From Verrucomicrobiota bacterium (GTDB taxonomy: Bacteria; Verrucomicrobiota; Verrucomicrobiia; Limisphaerales; Pedosphaeraceae): DNA of 64,000 bases. The translations under genes and the position numbers were made by a program. The stretch covers positions 62,001 through 126,000 of the forward strand of contig JAJPHR010000009.1 of NCBI GenBank assembly GCA_021325145.1, given 5' to 3'. The notes beneath the pieces were generated by a model. That model was not told the origin of the DNA, made no database searches, and saw only the letters and a list, made by a program, of their open reading frames with translations. Below are positions 7,937 through 17,220 of the stretch, piece after piece; position 1 is the stretch's first letter; each line of letters opens with the position of its first letter.

Positions 7937-9013
7937 TCAGCGCGCTTGTGCAGTTACCACGCCGCCGGTACTTGTCCTGCGTGCCGTAATCATAAAATCC
8001 GCCGCCGTCGTCCCGCCCGGGAGCACCGTGATGGGTTGGGTTTCACCCGTGTGGCTGCCGTGGGCCTTTGGATGATACGCTGCCAGCACATAATCGCCCG
8101 GCGGCACATTCGTGATGGCGTAATTTCCGTCCCGATCCGTAACCGCAAAAAACGGATGCTCCGTGACACAAACATAGGCAATCATCCAAGGGTGCAGGTC
8201 GCATCGCAAGCGCACTGGAATTTCATTTGTCACAAAGATATTCTCTGTCATCGAGCGAGGATCGACCATCCAATTAAACGCCAGGTTGTCCCGCTCTTGC
8301 GGCAACGCGTGGACGTTGTGCCGCAGCGGATCGGAATTCCTGATCTTGAGCTTTTGGCCGGCCATCAGACCCAGCACCGACGGCTCGAACTCGCAACCCA
8401 CTTGGTCCAGCACCACCCGTTGGGAGTCCACGGAAAACTTCTTCCCCGCGAGGCCGCTCCTGATATAGACAAACACATTCGCCAGGCCGCCATTGGTCGA
8501 AACCAAGTAGTGGTGCGTGGTCTTGGGCCCCGCGTGCGCCTTTCCGCAGAGGACATCCAGGGACAGAACTGTCTCCGGCGGTGGCGTGCCCTTCAATGTC
8601 ACGCGACCGCTGATGGCCCCCGTTTGATTAGTCTGGGCCAGTCCTGTCAGCGGCGCCAATCCTCCCGACGCCTGCCATTGGGGCGACTGCCCCGCGGGAA
8701 CGGCCGGTGGTTCATTCAACATTGGAACCGGCGGTGGAGCCGGCTCTGCCGCCGCAACTTCCGGATGCGACGCGGCTCGATTGGTTGACCGGTTCAATTG
8801 CGGCATTCGCAACAGTGGTGGAACTGTCGCTGCATGCTTCGTGGGCGTTTCGCTCCTGGGCGATTCTTGAACCGGCGCCGGAACCTTCTCCCTCGGCTGA
8901 AACATTTGCCGTGACACCAGGATTATGAGGCAACCCGCAATCAGCAGCATCGAGAACGCAATCACCCACAGCGCGCGAGTTGCCGGCGAACCGGATTGGG
9001 GAGAATCGTTCAT
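7937..9013 (-). CDS. Membrane-anchored cupredoxin-like / carboxypeptidase-regulatory-like protein
   Basis: 358 residues from the ATG at 9013 (an upstream start at 9028 adds five). One N-terminal membrane helix (about 14-36) is followed by a long Pro-rich linker and then a beta-rich extracytoplasmic part. The region has GAISGRVTLKG, IRNSDPLRHNVHAL, RLRCDLHPWMIAYVCVTEHP and FAVTDRDGNYAITNVPPG. The histidines of RHNVH with Cys, His and Met of CDLHPWM form the spacing of a type-1 copper site, and the last segment is a carboxypeptidase regulatory-like fold. It probably works at the periplasmic face in copper or redox chemistry. The partner is unknown. Confidence 0.75.
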   Translation of the reverse strand: MNDSPQSGSPATRALWVIAFSMLLIAGCLIILVSRQMFQPREKVPAPVQESPRSETPTKHAATVPPLLRMPQLNRSTNRAASHPEVAAAEPAPPPVPMLNEPPAVPAGQSPQWQASGGLAPLTGLAQTNQTGAISGRVTLKGTPPPETVLSLDVLCGKAHAGPKTTHHYLVSTNGGLANVFVYIRSGLAGKKFSVDSQRVVLDQVGCEFEPSVLGLMAGQKLKIRNSDPLRHNVHALPQERDNLAFNWMVDPRSMTENIFVTNEIPVRLRCDLHPWMIAYVCVTEHPFFAVTDRDGNYAITNVPPGDYVLAAYHPKAHGSHTGETQPITVLPGGTTAADFMITARRTSTGGVVTAQAR

Positions 9014-9059
9014 CCCTTTATCCAACACCCTGCCGCACTAAAAGTTGCAGCCGGGGAAA

Positions 9060-9135
9060 AGCCCGAAATCAGAGTTCCAAGGCCCGATTCGGACTTGGGA
9101 TTTCGGATTTCCTTCTGGTTTCTGGCTTCGGATTT
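9060..9135. repeat. Degenerate heptad repeat tract
   Basis: Between the start of the cupredoxin-like gene and the end of the uronate-isomerase-like gene, the plus strand reads as successive 7-base words (GGACTTG, GGATTTC, GGATTTC, CTTCTGG, TTTCTGG, CTTCGGA). It belongs to the same repeat class seen in the glycosyltransferase genes. It is non-coding. Confidence 0.6.
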
Positions 9136-10401
9136 TTATCCATTCCGCTCACAAAACCTCTCAAACGCCCCGCCAAACAGGTCTTTCACGTCCCTCTCCA
9201 CTTCCGCCCGCGTGGTTTGCCAGCCGCTTTGGCCCAATTCCGTGTACTTTTGCACGAGAATCTGCGCGATGATCTGCCGGCTGTGTTGCCACTTGTAAAC
9301 GATCTGGTCCAGCACCCGCGCGTCAGAATGTTGCGGCGTGAAACTCGTCCCCAAAAGTTCGATCCGCATTTTGGTGATCTCCTCGATCAGGGTGGGGATG
9401 TTCATGAACCACCAGCAGCCAAAGATGTGCAGGTTCCGAAACTTGCGCGCCAATACGCAAAGCTCGTGCTGGTTTTCACGGGCCAGCACGGTGATCAAAA
9501 ACTTGTTGTCCGGAAACTGCGCGCACAAATTCTGCACGGCGCTCAAGTCCGTCAGACCGCTGCCATCGCCCGCCAGCTTTAGTTGCGGATTCACCGCGCG
9601 TTTTACTCCCGGCATCATGGCAAACGGCAGGCCGAACTCGCGGCAATGGGGCAGCACCGCCTTCTCGATCAGGTTCGCGGCGGCTGTCGTCGCCGGAAAC
9701 TTGAAATCCGGCGGCAGCGAAACCATCACATAGCGCGCCTGGATGCGCTTCGTCCAGTCCGCCAGAAACTTCCGAACCGCGGTGATGGTTTTCTCCGAGC
9801 TTGCATCCGGCCCCACCGCGTAACCCCATTCGGCCAGGCGCGGCGCCGTCTCCGCCCAGGACAGCAACAGCGGATCGATTCGCAAAGCGGCAACGAACCG
9901 CCCGTCCTGCGGCGGGGTTTTCTCCCAAACCGGCCGCTCCAAGTCATCGAACGGCGAATTGGTCATGCAGATGGTTCGCACCCCGGCCAATTCCATGCAG
10001 CGCGAAATATGATCGTCCACTTTTTGGCTGGCGAACCATTTGCGCAAGGCCGGCAAATCGCGCTTCTTGACATCGAGCCCGAATGCGTGGAGCGTCGTCA
10101 ACACGCCCCGGCAGGCTTCCGAAATGGGCGAATGCTCCAGAAACAGCGTCTCCCAAATGACATCCGCCTGCTCCGTCCGCGACAGCGCCCAGAACTTTTC
10201 ATACGGCAGATCAACCTGTCGGAAAGTCTCCGCCGCAAGATAATGATAAGTCAGCAGATCATCGACACCCCAGAGCAGCAATTCGCCAAAGGCCGGCGCA
10301 TAGAGGTGAGTGTGAATATCGAAGACCGGTGTGGACGCCACGATTTGCTCCACCTGCGCCGCAAACGGCACCCGGCTCGCCTCGGACAAAATCGATTTCA
10401 T
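9136..10401 (-). CDS. Glucuronate-isomerase-like amidohydrolase-fold protein
   Basis: 421 residues. The N-terminal FDIHTHLYAPAFGELLLWGVDDLLTYHYL gives the metal-binding HTH of the amidohydrolase superfamily and the 'LLTYHYL' region typical of uronate isomerase (UxaC)-like proteins. LAGVRTICMTNSPFDD and VGFAV-type strands follow the TIM barrel, and the C-terminal part has FGCWWFMNIPTLIEEITKMRIELLG, the UxaC-type WWF motif. UxaC itself converts glucuronate to fructuronate; this protein is shorter than UxaC (about 470), so the substrate may differ. It is followed on the same strand by no sugar gene; the gene upstream encodes a TPR membrane protein 89 bases away. Confidence 0.75.
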   Translation of the reverse strand: MKSILSEASRVPFAAQVEQIVASTPVFDIHTHLYAPAFGELLLWGVDDLLTYHYLAAETFRQVDLPYEKFWALSRTEQADVIWETLFLEHSPISEACRGVLTTLHAFGLDVKKRDLPALRKWFASQKVDDHISRCMELAGVRTICMTNSPFDDLERPVWEKTPPQDGRFVAALRIDPLLLSWAETAPRLAEWGYAVGPDASSEKTITAVRKFLADWTKRIQARYVMVSLPPDFKFPATTAAANLIEKAVLPHCREFGLPFAMMPGVKRAVNPQLKLAGDGSGLTDLSAVQNLCAQFPDNKFLITVLARENQHELCVLARKFRNLHIFGCWWFMNIPTLIEEITKMRIELLGTSFTPQHSDARVLDQIVYKWQHSRQIIAQILVQKYTELGQSGWQTTRAEVERDVKDLFGGAFERFCERNG

Positions 10402-10490
10402 CGCGGCAACACCTTAAGGAAGTTCTCCGCCTCCTGCCATCATAATCTCGGTCAGGTTTGGGATTTTCACGTTGAGGTTTTCCGGAGCTT

Positions 10491-11258
10491 TTACAATTTG
10501 CGCGCCAAACTCCGCGCCCGCCGCACCCACACCCGGTCCCGTCTGCGCTGAAAGGCCGGCGCATGGACATCTTCCTCCAGCACATCCTTCAACTCGGCGC
10601 GCGCCAGGTCCAACTGGTTTTTGGCCGCGTACAATTCCGCCAGTTGCACTTTCGCCCTCGGATAGGAATGACTCTCCGTCACCTGTTGCCAGATCGCCAG
10701 CGCCGCGTTTTGTTCTCCCACCGCCGTCAGTGTTTCCGCCAGCGCCATCATCGAGTAGCCATAATCGTGCTTGGGATTTTCGGCGCAAACACCTTCCAAC
10801 AGCGGCCGCGCCTCCGCCGGCCGTTTCGCCCGCAACAGGCATTGTCCCAGGTGCGCCCGCGTGTCAATGTCCTGCGGGTCCCGTTCGAGCGACGCCCGGT
10901 ACGAAGCTTCCGCCTTGTCGAGCTTCCCCTGTTGAAAATAAATGTCTCCCAACTGGAAGTGATGATGCGCCTTGTCCAGGTGATAAATCTGCGCCTGTAA
11001 TTCCTTGATCCGTTTGCGTTTGTGCGCTCCCGGCAATTCAAATCCCCGGGTCGAGGGCGTCGAACCGCGATACACCAAAATATAGTAGGCGACAGCGGAG
11101 AATGCCGAAAAGAACAGGATGAAAGCCGCCCAGATCCACTCGCCATTCCGGACGGCATGAATGCACATCCAAATCTGAAAGATCGTCGCCAGCCCGAACA
11201 AAGGCAGGCCGGCCCATCCGCCCAGTTGCAATAAGTTTGAATACAGGGAGGCGACCAT
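10491..11258 (-). CDS. TPR-containing membrane protein
   Basis: 255 residues from the ATG at 11258, preceded by an AAAGGG-like site; an upstream start at 11312 adds a poor sequence. Two membrane helices (about 10-30 and 38-60) are followed by a charged linker and at least four tetratricopeptide-like repeats (HFQLGDIYFQQGKLDKAEAS, THLGQCLL-type, YSMMALAETLTAVGEQNAAL, KVQLAELYAAKNQLDLARAE). It is probably a scaffold anchored in the inner membrane. It precedes the uronate-isomerase-like gene on the same strand and may be cotranscribed. Confidence 0.8.
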   Translation of the reverse strand: MVASLYSNLLQLGGWAGLPLFGLATIFQIWMCIHAVRNGEWIWAAFILFFSAFSAVAYYILVYRGSTPSTRGFELPGAHKRKRIKELQAQIYHLDKAHHHFQLGDIYFQQGKLDKAEASYRASLERDPQDIDTRAHLGQCLLRAKRPAEARPLLEGVCAENPKHDYGYSMMALAETLTAVGEQNAALAIWQQVTESHSYPRAKVQLAELYAAKNQLDLARAELKDVLEEDVHAPAFQRRRDRVWVRRARSLARKL

Positions 11259-11525
11259 TACGAGGACCCTTTTTAACAAAGTTTCCGGGCAAGTGCAAAC
11301 CAGCATTTGCAAAGCGTCGTGACTCCGAAATACGTGTCCGTTGGAACGACCAACCGCGATTTCCCAGCCCGCTCCAAGCGACTAACCAAGCACGCACAAT
11401 GCGCGATCGTTGCTTGTGACGCCGTTTCGCGTATCGATACAGCCATGCCTGAGACTTCCACCCACCGCTGAAGAATCCCTCACGCCTTGCTTGTCAACCG
11501 CATGCAAGCAGGGTAATCTCCGTGG

Positions 11526-12515
11526 ATGTTAAAGCAGTCTGCATTATTCATGGCGCTCGTTTGCTGCGGAGCGCAAGCGGTGTCGGCGGAGGTCGTTCAA
11601 CTCAAGGACAAAGCCTCGGTCACCGGCAAAATCCTCGCGGACAAGCGCGACCAGGTGGTGGTCGATATCGGTTACACGGTGCTGATCATTCCGCGCAGCC
11701 AGATTATAAAGATTTCCAAGTCGGGCGAAGCCGAACCAGCCACGATGGTGGCTTCGCTGACGCCAGTTGTCCCGGCCCCGGCTGTCCGGCCCACGACGGT
11801 TACGACCGGCAATTACCAAACCGCCAGCACGCCGCCGCCGCTTCGCGACGTTCGCGAACTGGTCAACCAGCTTGGCGAATCCGTCGTCCAGGTTCGCACC
11901 CCGGGCGGTTTGGGCTCCGGCTTCATCATCAGCGAGGACGGTTTTCTCATCACCAATTTCCACGTGATCGAAGGCGAGACGCAGATCGCCGTCGAGGTCT
12001 ATCACCAAAAGGACGGCCAACTGGAACGCAAGAGCTACAAGGACGTTAAAATCATCGCCATCAACAAATTTCAGGACATGGCGCTGTTGAAGATCGACGA
12101 CAAGGATGCGCCGAAATTTTCCCGCGTGCTCCTGGGCGATGCGGACGCGGTGGCGGTGGGTGAATCGGTCTTCGCCATTGGCAGCCCGCTGGGTTTGGAG
12201 CGCACCGTGACCGAGGGCATTTTGAGTACCAAGACGCGCGAAATGCAGGGCGAGCTCTACATGCAAACCACAGCCCAAATCAACCCCGGCAATAGCGGCG
12301 GCCCGCTGTTCAACTTGCGCGGCGAAGTGGTGGGCATCACCAACATGAAAATCACTTTCGGCGAAGGCCTCGGTTTCGCCATTCCGATCAGCGCGGTGAA
12401 GTATTTCCTGGATCATCGGGATGCCTTCGCGTATTCCAACGACAATCCCAGCAATCCTTATCGTTACTTGGAACCGCCAAGCCGCTCGAAACAGGCATCG
12501 AGCGACCCAAGGTGA
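11526..12515 (+). CDS. HtrA/DegP-type S1C serine protease without PDZ
   Basis: 329 residues. A signal peptide (1-21, ending AVSA) and a short beta domain with a Thr/Pro linker (about 25-105) precede a trypsin-like domain. The catalytic triad is visible: His146 in NFHVIEG, Asp184 in KFQDMALLKI and Ser257 in INPGNSGGPL. No PDZ domain follows; the C-terminus is a 30-residue Ser/Pro-rich tail. It is therefore an exported protease or chaperone-protease of the periplasm, a minimal form of the DegP/HtrA family. TTGTCA at 11491 and TAATCT at 11514 could be a promoter, but that would leave almost no leader. Confidence 0.9.
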   Translation: MLKQSALFMALVCCGAQAVSAEVVQLKDKASVTGKILADKRDQVVVDIGYTVLIIPRSQIIKISKSGEAEPATMVASLTPVVPAPAVRPTTVTTGNYQTASTPPPLRDVRELVNQLGESVVQVRTPGGLGSGFIISEDGFLITNFHVIEGETQIAVEVYHQKDGQLERKSYKDVKIIAINKFQDMALLKIDDKDAPKFSRVLLGDADAVAVGESVFAIGSPLGLERTVTEGILSTKTREMQGELYMQTTAQINPGNSGGPLFNLRGEVVGITNMKITFGEGLGFAIPISAVKYFLDHRDAFAYSNDNPSNPYRYLEPPSRSKQASSDPR

Positions 12516-12524
12516 TTCTGGTGT

Positions 12525-12634
12525 GAACGGAGTCCGCCTTTGGGCGGCAAAGCATGCGCAAGCACAACCAATTGGAGAATATCTCGCACTCCCGGCGTAG
12601 CGAAAGCCCCGCCGACTAAAGCCTGGACTCCATA
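12525..12634. repeat. Dispersed palindromic repeat, copy A
   Basis: The left part (12525-12553) carries GGAGTCC-GCCTTTGGGCGGC and the right part (12592-12631) carries CCGACTAAAGCCTGGACTCC. It matches copies at 37939, 50187 and inside the dehydrogenase near 40240, with the same order and orientation of the halves. Confidence 0.65.
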
Positions 12635-12657
12635 CCTAACCTGGAACTCATAACCTA

Positions 12658-14619
12658 ATGCAAAAAAACCACCGGAACTCCTTAATTACGATTCTGCTGT
12701 TGTTCGTTACGGCTTTTGCCGCCACGTTCCAAGCCCCTGCCGCAGTACCGCCCGCTGAAAAGTTGCTGCCCGACGACACTCTGGCGCTGTTCTCGATTCC
12801 GGATTTTGCCAGGGCACGGGACCTCTACAACAATTCGCCCCAGGGCCAGCTTTGGCGGGATCCCTCCCTCAAAGCGTTCAAGGACAAATTCGTGGACCGG
12901 CTCAAGGAGCAATTTGTCGGCCCGCTGGAACACGACCTGGGCGTCCATTTGGACGATTATGCCGGGCTGCTGCAGGGCCAGCTCACACTTGCGGTCATCC
13001 AGAACGGCTGGGCGGGCAAGCAAACGGCCGATGTGACCCCGGCGTTGTTGCTGCTGGTCGATACGAAGGACAAAAGTGGGCAGCTTAAAACCAACCTCAC
13101 TGACTTGCGGAAAAAGTGGATCGATGCCGGCCGGAAGGTGCGCACAGAGAAAATTCGCGACGTCGAATTCTCCATTGTTACCGTGACCACCAATGACCTG
13201 CCCAAGACTTTGAAGAAGGACAAGCCCGCGAATGGTTCACCGGACCTTCCCGAGCCGATGGAAAATCCGGACTCCAAGAAATCCGCTTCGAAAAAGGAAG
13301 TGTATATTGGCCAGGTCGATTCATTGCTGGTGGTCGGCGACTCGGCGAAGCCGATTGAAAAGCTCCTGGCGCGCCTGGGCGGGGCCGATGTGAAAACGGT
13401 GGGCGATGTGCCGGCGTTCGAAGCGAATCGGGCGGCGGTGTTCCGGGATGCGCCGGTAATCGGATGGGTGAATACCAAGGTGCTCATTGATATTCTGAGC
13501 CACGCGGATGACGGTTCCAGCGATGCGGAGTCCGGCCCGCTTGGGGTCGGGACCGGTAAGTTGCTCGCCGCGATTGGTTTGACGGGCCTCAAAAGCGTGG
13601 CGTTGAGCTATCGGGTTTCCGATGAGGGCGCACAAGGGACGCTGTTTCTCAACGTGCCCGAAGCCAGCCGCACGGGGATTTTTAAAATCCTGGCCGGGGA
13701 AGCCAAGGAATACAACCCGCCGCCGTTTGTGCCCATCGATGCAGTGAAATTCCAGCGCTGGCGCATCGACGGACAGAAGACCTGGGCGACGATCCAAAAA
13801 ATGGTGAGCGATATCAACCCGCAATGGATCAACGGGCTGAACCTGTTGTTAAGCACCGCCGAAGGCGCGGCCAAGGAGAAGAACCCGGACTTCGACATCA
13901 AAAAGAACCTGTTTGGCAACCTCGGAGATGACGTCATCATCTATTCGAAAGCGCCCAAGGGTGATCACTCGACGGACTTGAGTTCCGGAGCGTCGCTGAC
14001 ATTGATCAGTTCGCCCAACGCCGAACAACTCGTCGCGGCGTTGCGAAGTGTGCTTGTCTTCCTCGGAACGAGTGCTCCGCCCACGGAGCGGGAGTTTCTC
14101 GGGCACAAGATTTACAGCATGCCATTGCCCTCGATGCCGGGTCCGAAAGGCGCTTCGGAACCGGCCAGCATCAATTACGCTTTCAGCGGCGGATACCTGG
14201 CGATCGCCAGCGACAACAGCATTCTGGAAGAGTATTTGCGCAGCAGCCAGGCCGAAGGCAAATCCTTGAAGGACACGCCGGGTTTGAGCGAGGCCACTCA
14301 AAAGGTGGCCGGCACGGGTACGAGCGTTTTCACCTACTCGAACGACAGCGAAACGATGCGAGTGAGTTTGGAGGGGGTGAAGAAGAATTTCGATTCACTG
14401 CTCTCGGACGGCAATCTCGGCCCGGTGCTCGCCGCAATCGGCATCACCAGCGACACAAAATTGAAGGAGTGGCTCGACGTTTCCTTGCTGCCGAGCTACG
14501 ACAAGATTTCGAAATACTTTTCGTTCAGTGTCTTCGCGGAAACCGCGACTCCCGAGGGGCTGGCTTTCAAAGGATTCACGCCCACGCCACCTGCGTTGAA
14601 ACAACAGGCGGCGAAATAA
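12658..14619 (+). CDS. Secreted DUF3352-like protein (653 aa)
   Basis: A signal peptide (about 8-29, ending APAA) is followed by LLPDDTLALFSIPDFARARD, the opening of DUF3352-type proteins: exported proteins with two repeated alpha/beta domains, seen in Planctomycetes and Verrucomicrobia. Further family-like segments are VYIGQVDSLLVVGDSAKPIEK (about 215-235) and INYAFSGGYLAIASDNSILE (about 500-520), where 'it is on/off' beta strands are repeated. A Lys/Pro/Ser linker lies near 190-215. The role is unknown. The protein is probably periplasmic. The copy-A repeat lies directly upstream, so its promoter may lie inside that repeat. Confidence 0.8.
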   Translation: MQKNHRNSLITILLLFVTAFAATFQAPAAVPPAEKLLPDDTLALFSIPDFARARDLYNNSPQGQLWRDPSLKAFKDKFVDRLKEQFVGPLEHDLGVHLDDYAGLLQGQLTLAVIQNGWAGKQTADVTPALLLLVDTKDKSGQLKTNLTDLRKKWIDAGRKVRTEKIRDVEFSIVTVTTNDLPKTLKKDKPANGSPDLPEPMENPDSKKSASKKEVYIGQVDSLLVVGDSAKPIEKLLARLGGADVKTVGDVPAFEANRAAVFRDAPVIGWVNTKVLIDILSHADDGSSDAESGPLGVGTGKLLAAIGLTGLKSVALSYRVSDEGAQGTLFLNVPEASRTGIFKILAGEAKEYNPPPFVPIDAVKFQRWRIDGQKTWATIQKMVSDINPQWINGLNLLLSTAEGAAKEKNPDFDIKKNLFGNLGDDVIIYSKAPKGDHSTDLSSGASLTLISSPNAEQLVAALRSVLVFLGTSAPPTEREFLGHKIYSMPLPSMPGPKGASEPASINYAFSGGYLAIASDNSILEEYLRSSQAEGKSLKDTPGLSEATQKVAGTGTSVFTYSNDSETMRVSLEGVKKNFDSLLSDGNLGPVLAAIGITSDTKLKEWLDVSLLPSYDKISKYFSFSVFAETATPEGLAFKGFTPTPPALKQQAAK

Positions 14620-14757
14620 TCAATAATCAGGGGCACTGTCCACGCGCCAGCGTCCTTATTGAATCGGGAGAGAGAGCGGGCGTTTGTTGGCGGTTTGAAA
14701 GCGGCGCTGCACGCCGCACTCCAAGCCCTGGCGGAAATTCGGGCGTTAGCGGAGCAA

Positions 14758-16863
14758 TCACGGAGAAACCACGCGGTAGAACCGCTGGCTGAAATGCATC
14801 GCGTCGGGATCGCAGCCAACAGCGTTGGTGCCGTCCGCGTGAAAGGACCCGAGCGTGGTCCAATCGGCCAGGTTGGTGGAGACTTGCAGACGATAGTTGC
14901 TGCCGATGGCCAAACCGAGGTTCAAGAGCGCCTGGCCACTCCAAAATGCAGGCGTGCCCAGACGCGCGCTTGCCGGCGGGCTCGTAATCGTGATGACAGA
15001 TTGGGTGCTGACGCTGCCATTGGGATTGGAGACGCTGACGGAATAATTCCCACTCTGGCCCGGAGCCACGTTTTTCAGCACGAGACTGGGGCTGATCGCA
15101 GCCGGGATTGGCATGTTATCATAATACCATTGGTACAAAAGCGGCGCGTTTCCCGTGGCCGCAACCCCGAGAAAAACATCACTGCCAGTCGTCACGGTTT
15201 GATTGCCGGTCGCCGTTCGGATTTTCGGCGCAGAATTGGGATTGGCGGTCACGACGTAATTGTCGAACACCATGGCATCGAGCCCGGGGTGTGTCAGATT
15301 CTGAAATACGGCGATGGGGTCGATCTCGCCGAGCGTCAAAGCGGCTCCGGTGGTGGTAATCGGCAATCCGCTCGCGAGTGGCGTTCCGTTCAGCGTTGCA
15401 CTCCAGCGGTTGTTGCTGAAATCCATGGTAAGGAGGAGCGTGTAAACGGTGGTATTGTCATAAGAGACGCCCGTTGGGACTGGAGGAGCGGCATTGTCCA
15501 GGTCATAATTGACGATCCATGAGGAGTTGTCGAAGGTAATGGCAAAGAGCTGGTGTCCGGCGGCATTTTTCACCGCCCACCCGAAGAGATCGTGATACAG
15601 CCCGAGAAAATCGTTCAGTTGAAAAACGGAGGAGAATTGGATAATGGGGTGACTGTTGGCATCGAGCGTATAATTCAGAGGCCGGGACAGGGTCACCAGA
15701 TTGCCGGCGAGCGCAGTGGAAGGGAATCCGATATAGGCCTGCTGCCCGAGATTAGCCAGGGCATTGCTGGCAACTCCGCAGGCGGTTGATACCGAACTCA
15801 ACCAACCATTCTGCCCCGCCAGCGTGGTCCCGCTGGTGAAACCTTCGACGGGTTCGAAGGCGCTTGAAAAAATCACTGAAGCCACTGGCGCAAGCCGCAA
15901 AGTCACCTCGCCGGTTTCGCCACCGGCGCCATCCACCGCGATATAGTAAACCGCGCCGTGAATCGCGTTGAAGGTCAGGCTTTTCGCGAAATTGTCTGCG
16001 GTTCGGTTGTTCGCCACCGGCGAAAGACTGGGAAGGCTGTTACCGGTATAAACGGCAAGCAGGGGAGTGAAAGTGCTTCCGTCCGCATCCAGCGACCACG
16101 CGCCATCGCCCGGGGCGGTCCAACGATACCAGATCGAACTCCCGCCCGGGTTGCCGGCGTGGTTTGGTTCGTTTGATTCCTTGCTCGCGCCAGCCGTGTT
16201 GGCAAAGGCAATCGCTGTTGGCCCGGTCAGCGTTTGGGCGTTGGCGAAATTGTCGTTGGCTGGCGGGACCAGGGGTAAAACCGTGAATTGAATGGAAGCG
16301 GCGCCCGTTTGCGCATAGATGCTCAGCAGCCCGCTGCCTGCCCCCGGCGGGACGGTCGCGAGGAGGAGCGTATCCGAGGCGACCACAAAATTGGCGTTCA
16401 CCCCGCCGAACTGCACCTCGGTTGTGGTGGTGAAGTTGACCCCGTAAATGGATATCTGCGTTCCGGCAGCGGCGCTTCCCGGGCTTGCCACATTGACGCG
16501 CGGGGCCAGTGGTTGCGGTGTCGAGCTTATGGGTACGGAAAAGCTCACTTCGCTCGACGGTGGGCCTTCAATGCCTGCGCTGTTATAAGCCGCGACAACG
16601 AAATAATATTTTTGCCCCGGCGTCAGTCCGGAGATGGAAATGGAGACGTTCGTCCGGGCGTCGGCGATGCTGGTGTAAACGCCGCTGGCGCTGCCATAAT
16701 GAAGCCGGTAGCCGGCCACAGCGGGGTCCGGGTCGTGATTCCAGGATATCCGAACGCTTTGATCACCCCAGGCCGCCACGCCGCCGCAAAGGATCAGAAC
16801 GGACACCAGCGCGCGCCAGCTTAAGGCCCACCTTCGATTCTGCGAAGTCCAGTTGCAACTCAT
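14758..16863 (-). CDS. Secreted Fn3/IPT/Ig-like multidomain surface protein
   Basis: 701 residues from the ATG at 16863; the open frame runs to 17013 but only this start gives a signal peptide (about 12-31, WRALVSVLILCGGVAAWG). Domains in order: fibronectin type III (about 35-120, VAGYRLHYGS and GLTPGQKYYFVVAAYN), IPT/TIG (about 125-215), a 'DNFANAQTLTG... EPNHAGNPGG... SIWYRWTAP' domain of pre-peptidase type (about 220-330), a concanavalin-like segment, an Ig-like domain with YQWYYDNMPIP, and a C-terminal RLQVSTNLADWT...FYRVV module that looks like a phylum-typical tail. It probably acts outside the cell in adhesion or polymer binding. The same EPNHAGNPGG domain recurs in the lysyl oxidase at 50990. 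Confidence 0.85.
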   Translation of the reverse strand: MSCNWTSQNRRWALSWRALVSVLILCGGVAAWGDQSVRISWNHDPDPAVAGYRLHYGSASGVYTSIADARTNVSISISGLTPGQKYYFVVAAYNSAGIEGPPSSEVSFSVPISSTPQPLAPRVNVASPGSAAAGTQISIYGVNFTTTTEVQFGGVNANFVVASDTLLLATVPPGAGSGLLSIYAQTGAASIQFTVLPLVPPANDNFANAQTLTGPTAIAFANTAGASKESNEPNHAGNPGGSSIWYRWTAPGDGAWSLDADGSTFTPLLAVYTGNSLPSLSPVANNRTADNFAKSLTFNAIHGAVYYIAVDGAGGETGEVTLRLAPVASVIFSSAFEPVEGFTSGTTLAGQNGWLSSVSTACGVASNALANLGQQAYIGFPSTALAGNLVTLSRPLNYTLDANSHPIIQFSSVFQLNDFLGLYHDLFGWAVKNAAGHQLFAITFDNSSWIVNYDLDNAAPPVPTGVSYDNTTVYTLLLTMDFSNNRWSATLNGTPLASGLPITTTGAALTLGEIDPIAVFQNLTHPGLDAMVFDNYVVTANPNSAPKIRTATGNQTVTTGSDVFLGVAATGNAPLLYQWYYDNMPIPAAISPSLVLKNVAPGQSGNYSVSVSNPNGSVSTQSVITITSPPASARLGTPAFWSGQALLNLGLAIGSNYRLQVSTNLADWTTLGSFHADGTNAVGCDPDAMHFSQRFYRVVSP

Positions 16864-17220
16864 GTTTTTATTAAGCCTGGGGAGGGCGTGATGCCTTCCC
16901 GCACCATGTGCGTGGTCAGTCAACTCAGTTAGAAACAGGATCAACAACAGGCGACAGCGAGACGCGTCAATGACGGCTGCCGCCGGGAAGTGGAAGGAGA
17001 ACGTAAATCCCACGTCCTATTTGTTGCCGGACACAAGCGAAGAGCGTGCCAAACAATTCTTAACTGTGTCAATTAACTCAATGCCTTGCAGGCAAAGGTT
17101 TTTATCTTACGTGCAAGTACGGAAGAATTGTATCGCGGCAGAATTGCTTGCGATCTGCAATGAAGCGGGATTGCAAATTGCAGGGAATGATTAAACACGC
17201 TGCTGCGTGTTCAGGTCGCG
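16864..17220. other. Gene-free stretch
   Basis: 357 bases between two minus-strand genes. No convincing frame. Apart from a weak terminator hairpin at 17191-17211 and repeated GCAAATTGCA-like words near 17145-17185 I see nothing in it. It should contain the promoter of the Fn3 protein gene. Confidence 0.5.
17191..17211 (-). terminator. Weak terminator-like hairpin after the FG-GAP gene
   Basis: A 7-bp stem AACACGC/GCGTGTT with a 4-base loop lies just past the stop codon of the FG-GAP gene. It is followed by only three T on the minus strand, so termination efficiency is doubtful. Confidence 0.35.
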
